Source of the DNA: Tricholoma matsutake
Lineage: Eukaryota; Basidiomycota; Agaricomycetes; Agaricales; Tricholomataceae
Direction of reading: 5' to 3'
Assembly (NCBI GenBank): GCA_026075535.2
Contig: AP026550.1
Coordinates: forward strand, 1,860,001-1,924,000
Length of the DNA: 64,000 bases
Under the pieces are notes generated by a model. It did not search any database, had not been told where the DNA came from, and saw only the letters and a program-made list of their open reading frames with translations. Numbering within the stretch: position 1 is the stretch's first letter; each line of letters begins with the position of its first letter. A program made the translations under genes and the position numbers. This document shows positions 56,767 to 64,000 of the stretch, piece after piece.

Positions 56767-57676
56767 TATAAGGGCAACCTCAGCCTCTAGCAAAGGGAAA
56801 TCCAAAGTTAAAATTATGCTACATATTACAGGGATTGGGGACACACCTAGCAAAGGGAAATCTGAAGAGAAAACTCTAAGGATCCCTTTGCCGATGCCCA
56901 GTATACACAAGGCCAGCCCCATAATTTCTCCTTTCTGAAATATAGTTTGAAATTCTTTGTGAAATATTATATTTGAGACTAAATTTCTACAAACAGAAAT
57001 TCAAAAAATTACCCATTAGAAATATACTTTGAAAATCAAAATTTCTAATGGGTAATTTTTTGAATTTCTGTTTGTAGAAATTTAGTCTCAAATATAATAT
57101 TTCACAAAGAATTTCTAACTATATTTCAGAAAGGAGGAATTATGAGGCTGGCCTTGTGATTGTGTGCCAACCTATGACCCATGAGAAGCTCAGATTGGAC
57201 ACATTGGAGGCTTTTGTGATGGGCCACCCTCATAATTTCTCCTTTCTGAAATATAGTTAGAAATTCTTTGTGAAATATTACATTTGAGACTAAATTTCTG
57301 TTTGTAGAAATTTAGTCTCAAATGTAATATTTCACAAAGAATTTCTAAATATATTTCAGAAAGGAGGAATTATGAGGTTGGCCTTGTGATATGTGAAGAC
57401 AACAAAAATCAAATAATAACCTAAAAATAGAAAAGGCAGAGATAGGCAGATCAAGGCTGCCAAATGACATCATACCAAGGGGTATATGTCAGAAAGGTGC
57501 TCTGCCTCTAAATATAAAACTGTCAACATGCACAAGCATGATAGAAAGGGAAATTAGTAATAAAATCCAGAAAAATCATAGAAAATGAAGAATAGAAGGA
57601 AATGAAGTGAGGAAAAATATAGAACAAATGCAAAAAATAGGAGAAACACACAGGGCACCCCCCTAGTCCCCTTACA
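56767..57676 (-). repeat. Gypsy B copy 2, 5' LTR, split by a tandem foldback MITE
   Basis: LTR sequence at 56767-56905 and 57389-57676 joins at ATA. It ends CCCTTATA at 56767 and starts TGTAAGGGG at 57676. Without the insert it is about 424 bp. Confidence 0.85.
56906..57388. mobile_element. Tandem foldback MITE (483 bp)
   Basis: It has ends CACAAGGCC and GGCCTTGTG and a 3-bp duplication ATA (56903-56905, 57389-57391). Unit 1 (56906-57158) is a near-perfect hairpin with arms of about 117 bp and a 17-bp loop. Unit 2 (about 57212-57388) is a shorter version of the same hairpin with arms of about 80 bp. A 55-bp spacer separates them. There is no coding capacity. The 3-bp duplication recalls PIF/Harbinger MITEs, but ATA is not their usual TWA, so the class is open. 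Confidence 0.8.
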
Positions 57677-57681
57677 ATTCT

Positions 57682-58140
57682 ATGCATGTCATCACATGCT
57701 CCAGAAGAATGACAAGTTTTTATTCAATTGGCAAAAGATTATTAAGTGTGCTTCACTCTCCTTTGAGAATGGTCATGCTCAGTATCACCTGCCTTACCAC
57801 AAAGCAGACCCTTTGTACCATGAGACTGACATCTTGTTCACATAACAGACAGTTGCTGACCCAGTGACCCTTCTTCAAAACTACACATCCTTACGTGATA
57901 AACTGCATGGATCAAGAGCTGCTCTATGGCTCTGTCAAGATGGCTCTCACCTACCTGCTCATGGTTCAACAACAAATTCTTCACAATCTTGAGCTGTGAC
58001 TTCAGAGGACACTCTCCACACACAGGAGGGGCAACTTTCCTCACTGGTTTGGGCTTATCAGAATCCATGATCCAGGCGATTGGCTGATGGTCTTCAGCAG
58101 CTTGAAAAATCTACATTTGAGAAAACCCTACGATCCACGC
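57682..58140 (+). pseudogene. Crypton tyrosine recombinase, C-terminal catalytic fragment
   Basis: The frames read FENGHAQYHLPYHKADPLY, then YTSLRDKLHGSRAALWLCQD (57885-57945). Next come GHSPHTGGATFLTGLGLSES (about 58005-58065), IQAIG-stop-WSSAA and KIYI (58070-58120). The H-S-x-R-x-G-G-A-T motif carries His in place of the second catalytic Arg, and the nucleophile Tyr of W-K-I-Y-I is kept. Three TGA stops and a frameshift make it dead. It may be the C-terminal half missing from the Crypton piece at 46217-46908, or a separate copy. Confidence 0.65.
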
Positions 58141-59110
58141 AGAACAAGAACTGGCAGCAGCTTGCTTGCATTATCCACATCTCTAACTGTTGAACATTCC
58201 CTCTCTCCTACACCACCACCATCCCCACCTCTCTTCTTCATCAGCACCCATCTCTTTATAGCCTCTCTGTTCCCTCATTTATCCATTTTTGGGGTCCAAT
58301 GAGGACCTCTGATTGCACTATCCTAGTCCATCTTGAACTATGCAGCAGAGGTCAGCATAAACACGGGTTCCAAGGGTAAGGAGGGTTTTGAAGGCCTCTG
58401 AGCTTTTTGAGAGGTGTACACCTTCACTTACTGAGCTCCACTCATTGAATCTCACTCTGATCATTGTGCCATTTATGGCTCAGTGTTAGAGTTCTAGCTG
58501 AGGCCTTGGTGTAGACAGTTTGGCATGATAGGAGACTTCCCCTGTACTGCTCTGCTCCTGACTTCCATGTCCCCTCTGCAGTACAGGTGAGCACCTCATG
58601 CATTCTATCAGTTCTGATCTTACTTTCCAAGATAGTTGTTATTATTGGCTTTGTGAGCTCCACTCTGTCTTTAATTCACAACATCTATCTTACATTGTAA
58701 GATTCTTTCTGTTCTCAATATTCTTATCTCCTTTTAGGACTTGTTCTAGTTGGGCCATGGCTGCACCTGGCATGTACGAGTCCTCTGAATCAATCATCTT
58801 CTTTATCACAGACATCAGGAGAACCCAAAAATGCAAATGCAAATTTTTTGTATGTTCAGTAGAAATAAGATATCTTAGTTTTCCCTTTGCAAGCTTGTAG
58901 ATAGGGGAGTGTACAGGCCCTGATGATCTCTACTTGTCCATAACATTCACAGATGTGGAATCCAGCAATTCCAGTTGGACTCTGGGGATTCTGGTTGGAA
59001 TAACCAGATTCCAGGTACTTGACAAAAGTATACCATATTGGATAGTCAAATTTGATATATTCAAGTTCCAAGCTCTTTGAAACTTCATGAAGTGCCTACA
59101 AAATAAATTT
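58141..59110. other. Unassigned repeat debris, no confident gene
   Basis: The minus ORF 58856-59071 has some coding look (YPIWYTFVKYLESGYSNQNP, AGFHICECYG) but no family I recognise. A pyrimidine-rich stretch lies at 58190-58260. No splice-supported gene. Confidence 0.4.
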
Positions 59111-59111
59111 G

Positions 59112-59197
59112 TGTGAAGGAAAGACTGAACTCAAGACCTTTTAATGGTATGATCACATATACTGTACAAGTGTGCTCAACTAGTTGAGCCACGGGAG
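59112..59197 (-). repeat. tRNA-like sequence, probable SINE head
   Basis: The minus strand has an A box TGGCTCAACTAGTTGAGCA and, about 45 bases on, a B-box-like GGTCTTGAGTTC. Stem pairing beyond the D arm is poor, so it is a tRNA-derived repeat rather than a tRNA gene. Confidence 0.45.
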
Positions 59198-59429
59198 ATT
59201 ACTAGTAATAACTATAAGGTTTGTTTATGACACTTACACTCAAAACTCTATTTTCATCTTCCTCAAGGGAGGTGCTTGTCACATAATCAAGATCAAAAAA
59301 TTGATTAACTACATCCCTTGCACAAGATGTGAGGAGGGAGTACTACAATTATATACAAACCCCTCACCCACACAAAATGCAGGGGAGGGGCATTAAAACA
59401 AAAACAAAAACATCCCCACCCCACACAAA

Positions 59430-60660
59430 ATGTGGGGGAGAGGGGGATGTGGTCCTGTGTGTTGGCACCGGTGTGTTGGCCTTGTGGATGTGTCATCTTG
59501 GTGTGTTGATGCAGGTGCATTATCCTGGGCACATGGGTCCCACTCCCATTGTCCCTGGCCACTGTCCCTAGTGGTTGGGGGTGCTATGGTGGTAGCCATC
59601 ATTGTCATCTTGTTCTCCTCCCTATCTCTCACTGTTGCCATCCCTGTGCCTGGTTGTCCTGTAGTCCAGCCTGGTCTTTGTCCCTGCCATCTTTTTGTCA
59701 TCACTGTCATTGCTATCTGCCTCCTCATTGTCATTGTCCCCATAGCCCCTGTCCTCGCTGTGTTGGTTGGCCTTTCTTGCTTGTTGTCATCCTCGCCATT
59801 GTCAGTCCCTCAGTTTTGGTGGCAGTGGTGGTGGCAGTGGGTTTGGGAATTCCAGTCATTGTCATCAGTAGTTTGAGTTTGTAGTACCTAAAAAGTTGTG
59901 TTAGTAATAAGAAAATGAAATGAAAGAGAAAAAAACATAATACAGGCACAAGAGATGTCTCTTGGGCCTGTTTTGTCATCATATGGGCCATCTCTGTCTC
60001 CTGTGCCTTCCTTGTGTGCCGTTGTTGTCCTGCCCTGGTCACTGCTGCTGCTGTTTTTGTTTTTGTTGTGTCATCCCCCTGTCGTTGTCCCAGGAGTTGT
60101 CCCCATTGTTGCTGTACCTTCGCTGTTATTGTTGTTGTCCTCCCATGTTCCTTGCTGTCCTCGCTGTCGTCCTCCCATGTTCCTTGCTGTCCTTGCTGTC
60201 ATCCTCCCATGTTCCTTGCTGTCCTTGCTGTCGTCCTTGTTGTCCTGGTTTGGTGCTGGGTCAGGGTTGTCGTTGTTGTCCATAGTTAATACCTAGAAAC
60301 TTTGTTAGCACCAAAAAAAATGAAATGAATGAGAAAAAAACTTAACTACAGCCCAAGAGATGTCAGTGACACCTCTTGGACCCTTTTTGTTGTATGGTGC
60401 TGCATCCTTTGCCTGCACTTCCCTCTCGTCCCATCCTTGTCATCCCCCTCATCATCTGCTGCAGCCACTATTTTTGTTGTGTCGTCATCCCCATCCCCAT
60501 GTCATGATCCGTTATCCACCCTGCAAGCAGATGCTCACAGCAGTGGTGCAGGTGTGGATCTGTTGTCTTGGTGCCATCTCATGGTACTAGAACTTAAAGA
60601 TCAAATTAGAACATTAGTTAGTTGAAAATAAAATAAAAGAAAAGAACTTGAAAACCATTA
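59430..60660 (-). repeat. Hairpin/intron-like low-complexity module block
   Basis: Three minus-strand units. Inverted repeats GGCACAAGAGA..TCTCTTGGGCC-type lie at 59945-59968 and 60351-60382. Intron-like tracts with polypyrimidine, TTACTAAC or GTGCTAAC and TTTTTAG/TTTCTAG lie at about 59884-59940 and 60291-60348, and a third at about 60590-60655. Low-complexity stretches (CCTTGCTGTCCTCG-like tandem at 60150-60240) and a GAGCATCTGCTT palindrome (60522-60540) complete the pattern. No domain found. Confidence 0.6.
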
Positions 60661-61469
60661 CTTAGGGCCCAACAAACAACTCTTTTGTGCATACATCATG
60701 CTGCTGAGCTTTGTGAGGAAGTGTGACTCAATGTGACAGTTTCCTTTTTCATTCAAAATCCACGTGTCAGTAAAACCCGCTGAGTGTGAAAGTCTATAAG
60801 AGGCTGAGTTGGACTGACTTCAAAATATAAGCCTGTCATCAGACAGTGTTGAAACTCCGACATCTGCCGAGCAGCCATCAGACTTAATGTATTACTTTTG
60901 GTGGTTGGTTGGTCAGGTTAAAAAGACGAGTCCTCATACCTCGGACTCATAATTCGACTGCGACTTTCTATCATTCGCAGTTGAATCTTTATAGTGAGCC
61001 TTTCTTTTTCTAGTTACCTTTTTGTTTTCCTCATTGTGAGAACATTCATTAGAATTCCTCACTTGGTTTGGTTCCATTCATATTTTTTCATCACCCTCCC
61101 TCCTCTCCCCTTTTATTTGTTGTTCTACTCTCTTTCTTTCGTAGCATCTCTTGTATGCCTCAGGTGTTAATTAAGAGAGTAACGAGGTCATGTTGTGAAG
61201 TCGCATGATTTTTCCCGTGTATTCAATATCGCACACAGAGGTTTTTCGAGATGTCCCATTCATCATTCGGAGCTTGAAAAAACATTGCTGACGTGAGCAA
61301 CGAACTGAACTTTAGACCCCTACTACCACTTTATGATACCACTCTCACAGGATCTGGTGCATATCCACGGACTGAGGGGGCACTGGCAGACACACTCGCT
61401 AGTACGTCAAAAATAAATATCACAATTTCATCGCTATTCAGTCTGTTATACCGAGCAATATTCCTCCTA
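60661..61469. other. Intergenic, no gene seen
   Basis: It covers the 3' side of the WD40 gene. It contains CTTTTTCTAGTTACC..TTTTTGTTTTCC pyrimidine stretches (60990-61140). The ORF at 61293-61724 on the plus strand is a shadow of the WD40 gene. Confidence 0.45.
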
Positions 61470-62625
61470 TCACTCTTCAAAAGACCACACATCCACCGAG
61501 CTGGTATCCTTTTTCGTCACCACAACACACAAATGGCCGGCAAAAGCAAGGCGAGAAACTACTCTGGTCCTTTCATCCGACAACAACACCCGTTCTGTCC
61601 CATTACTGATATCCAGCAGTCGCACCAGTCCAGCACTACCAGAGATAATTTTGATATCGTCGTTCTGAATAGCGGTTACGGCATTCTTGTGCTCAAAAGT
61701 CTGGACGAGACCACCAGATTTTGAGTCCCAGACACAGACGAGACCTTCAGCAGCCCCGGAAACGAGGAAAGATGGAGATGCGCTCAGTACTCCAACAAGA
61801 GATCCGTGACGAGAAAGTGTGTGTTTGCACGCTCCACTCGAAAGATCCCATACACGGACCGTGCTATCCATGGATCCGGAGTAGACCTGATCACGACCCG
61901 CATCGATAATGACGTTATAGACTTGGAAGTAATATGAGTAACAGGGATATAGAACTTGAGTTGTGGAGCTAAAGTAACCAACCTTTGTCCGTATGACCCC
62001 TCAAGACGAACAGGCACTGTCCTGCGAAGATATCCCAGATGCGAACGGTACAGTCGTAGCTTGCAGAAGCCGCCTTTCTGCCTCGAGCTGAAACTGACCG
62101 TATCGAGTCTTCATGGCCGTAGAGGTGGAAGCAATAATAAGGATTGCTCGTGCTGACGTCATCGCCATCATCATCGATATCTGTGTACCCTGCGTCTTCG
62201 GGACGTGGAAGCACCCATCCACAGAGTGTATGGTCACGACTGCCTGTCACGAGTATAGGCTGTTTTGGAAATAGTTCGCCTGAGCCACTCTTTTCAGGTT
62301 CTGCAATTACCATACAGCGAATTGTGCTGGTGTGGCGTCTAAACACGTGTGTACAGTTGCTGGTCTTGAGATCCCAGACTCTTGTAGATCTATCCGTTCC
62401 ACCGCTAACGAGGGTGTCGCCATGGAGAGCTAAGGCCCATACGCCACCTTCATGGCCTTGCAGCGATCGTACAAGCTCGCCCTCGGTAGAGTACACGCGA
62501 ATTGAGCTGTCGTCGGAAGCAGTGATTATGTTTTGGTTCCATAGAAGAAGAGCTGTCACCGTGGCAGAACCATGAGCAGGGAAAGAAGTGTGCTTGGGAT
62601 TGGGATTATCAACCCACTTTGCCAT
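61470..62625 (-). CDS. Cdc4/Fbxw7-like WD40-repeat protein without F-box (364 aa)
   Basis: Two exons, 61983-62625 and 61470-61921, are joined in phase across a 61-bp intron (GTTGGT..CCAAG). The start ATG 62625 (MAKWVDNPNPKHTSFPAHG) is the first in frame; the open frame begins at about 62670. Eight WD40 blades are visible, with units such as GHEGGVWALALHGDTLVSGG, RVWDLKT, GHEDSIRSVSARGRKAASAS, GHTDKVYNVII, GSMDSTVRVWDLSSG and a last blade ending VDVWSFEE. Sequence order matches the C-terminal propeller of Cdc4, which binds phosphodegrons in SCF ubiquitin ligases. Upstream I find no F-box, so this could not dock Skp1. It is a truncated paralogue, or its 5' exons lie further away. The frame is intact, so it may still be expressed. 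Confidence 0.82.
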
Positions 62626-62670
62626 TGATGTGGTGGTAGCGAGTTCACTATGAGGATCTGGACGATTCAA

Positions 62671-63304
62671 GTTTTCTAAAACTTGTTATCTTGGCAAAGG
62701 TGGGGAATTTGAAATTAATAACAGGTTCAGGATGCCCGCGGCCCGAAATTAATTGATAGTAACACCGCAGTTTGACAAACAAGCTGGAAACTCATATGTA
62801 CTCCTTAGAAGCTGTGGAGATCATTAATATCATTATTACCCCTGCGCCGAGTTACTTACGGCCCGCAAGTTACTGCTTTGGCTTTGACACGTGCACACCG
62901 GATATCGATAATGGCCCACAGTTGTGATTCGCCGGCAGCGCTCAAGTTACAGCCTTACAGGTGAACAACGCCGTCGGACCAACGTGATTCTTTGCGACAA
63001 TCGCTTGAGGGGTGTGTAGCGCAGGTGACAAGCTACGAAGTTCGTTCGACACATAATGCCTTTTTCTATTTCATTTCGGACCTACGTTTCAGCCTCGATC
63101 ACTTTGTTGCTCCACATTTAATTTGAACGTGTGCCCCGCCACGCTACGATCGCACACATTTCCCCTTGTTTCCCCTGGAATGGTAGTTATAGAACATAAG
63201 CGTCCAGACAATTTTCTGCAGTGCTGGACACTTTCTTTCAGAGCAGGCCTCTTCCTTAGACAAATCTTCTCTCTTGCAACATTATTCGCCGCCTATTAGA
63301 AAAA
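62671..63304. promoter_or_regulatory. Intergenic region between divergent WD40 and secreted-protein genes
   Basis: 634 bp with normal CpG content and no supported ORF. It must hold the promoters of both neighbours. No element is distinct enough to name. Confidence 0.4.
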
Positions 63305-63735
63305 ATGCATTTATCAGTGGCCAAGATCACAGTTTTTGCATTCCTCTGCAACATAGCACTTACCGCGGCGATTCCAACCCCATAGTGAGTGTATTTAATT
63401 TCCAAACTCTGACGATGATGACATCTGAAGACTCCTCGACAGCTTTGAGTATGAAGGCAGCCTTGAAGGTCGCAACAGTGCCGACTCGCACAATGTATTA
63501 CAAAGGCGCCAGCAGTGGACTGGGGTGCGCACGACTTTCTAACCTATTCTGCGGATCCATGACATCTATGATACAGCATACCCAATGTGAAGGTGTCTGT
63601 TCAATATCTGGAATTCAACGCAACAATCCTGCATGGGGTGAATGTATTCATACATGCCTCGCAACATATTATCCAACACCACCCCCATCTCCGCAAGGTA
63701 ACAAACCAGCACCAAAGAAAAAACAAAAGGCATAA
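63305..63735 (+). CDS. Candidate small secreted cysteine-rich protein (121 aa)
   Basis: My model: exon 1 is 63305-63384 and exon 2 is 63450-63735, with a 65-bp intron (GTGAGT..TTTGAG) that keeps frame. The acceptor is the least certain point. The product starts MHLSVAKITVFAFLCNIALT, a clear signal peptide with cleavage near residue 22. The mature part has six Cys (G-C-A-R.. F-C-G-S, Q-C-E-G-V-C, E-C-I-H-T-C) and a Pro/Lys-rich tail ending KKKQKA. No known domain. Size, secretion signal and Cys content are those of fungal small secreted proteins. It is the last gene in the window. Confidence 0.55.
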
Positions 63736-64000
63736 ATATGAGATATGTTGCACTTGTCATGTGATGTAGTTGATCGAGTAGGGTTTCGAGGCTGGTAATT
63801 CACCAAGGTTTGAATAGGGGAATTCAGGGGAATTCACAAATGAATGTTTTGGAGCGTATCTGCAAAGATCTGCAACCATTTTTACTGAGATTTTCAATTA
63901 CAACTCGGGCTAAACTGAGCGAGCCACTGACCGACCGATGGTGTTCCTGGCCCCTTACCGGCCTGATGTCATTTGACGCGGTCATGTCAAACTTTGATAA
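63736..64000. other. Window end, no gene seen
   Basis: Downstream of the secreted-protein gene. A tandem AGGGGAATTCA repeat lies at 63816-63838. Nothing else is supported. Confidence 0.4.

Larger units (their letters stand above)
46063..57676 (-). mobile_element. Gypsy B copy 2, internally deleted, host to three later insertions
   Basis: It runs on the minus strand from TGTAAGGGG at 57676 to CCCTTATA at 46063. The 5' LTR is 56767-57676 and the 3' LTR 46063-47196. Relative to copy 1 it lacks the protease block (join near 49270-49330) and a roughly 1.1-kb block from RNase H through the integrase core (join near 48085). Gypsy C (49448-55693) sits between gag and pol, a Crypton derivative in the 3' LTR, and a foldback MITE in the 5' LTR. 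No convincing 5-bp target duplication was found (ATCAC left, ATTCT right). Confidence 0.88.

Noticed and set aside
46063..57676. 5-bp target duplication for gypsy B copy 2
   Set aside because: Flanks ATCAC and ATTCT do not match well enough, and the left LTR end is rearranged.
61293..61724. Plus-strand ORF of 143 aa
   Set aside because: Mostly antisense to the WD40 gene, with no features of its own.

Overview
The window reads as a transposon-rich stretch of a basidiomycete (Agaricomycete-type) fungal genome. Introns are short (about 48-95 bp) with GT..AG ends and CTAAC/CTGAC-type branch points, and the transposon families are those typical of mushroom genomes: Ty3/gypsy chromoviruses, Copia, a Tad-like LINE, KDZ, hAT, a CACTA-like remnant and Crypton. 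The few host genes have fungal relatives. No species is claimed. Only about 7 kb of the 64 kb looks like host gene space.

Layout. 1-10167: a minus-strand gypsy element ('gypsy A') whose reverse transcriptase is split by a solo LTR in the opposite orientation. It carries a spliced antisense gene between integrase and the 3' LTR. 10168-11470: Copia gag debris. 11620-21600: a LINE ORF1 broken first by a near full-length gypsy ('gypsy B', 12183-19946, target duplication GCAAC) and again by a hAT MITE (20143-20981). A second hAT element (17904-19612) sits in the 3' LTR of gypsy B. 21640-29430: integrase and CACTA-like debris, a foldback repeat, a tRNA-like sequence and blocks of hairpin/intron-like low-complexity modules. 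29432-33680: a complete but decayed hAT transposon with an 8-bp target duplication. 33841-34608: a small inverted-repeat element.

35327-39519 is the main host island. It holds a small secreted Nis1-like protein (-), an MPDU1-type dolichol-phosphate-mannose utilisation protein (-), a divergently transcribed BRCT-like protein (+) and a decayed F-box/LRR-like gene (-). 41533-45032 is a convergent KDZ-transposon gene pair, capped by another hAT MITE.

46063-57676 is a second, minus-strand copy of gypsy B that has lost its protease and integrase core. Gypsy C (49448-55693, + strand, target duplication CAACC, 401-bp LTRs) sits inside it. A shortened Crypton sits in one of its LTRs and a tandem foldback MITE in the other, both at the same AGTATATG site. 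Right of it are a Crypton C-terminal fragment, another tRNA-like sequence, another module block (59430-60660), an eight-repeat Cdc4-like WD40 gene without an F-box (61470-62625, -) and a candidate small secreted cysteine-rich protein (63305-63735, +).

A common theme is decay at CpG. In gypsy B and C nearly every in-frame stop I checked is TGA where Arg (CGA) is expected, and the two gypsy C LTRs differ almost only by transitions. This fits cytosine methylation and deamination silencing the repeats while the host genes stay open.
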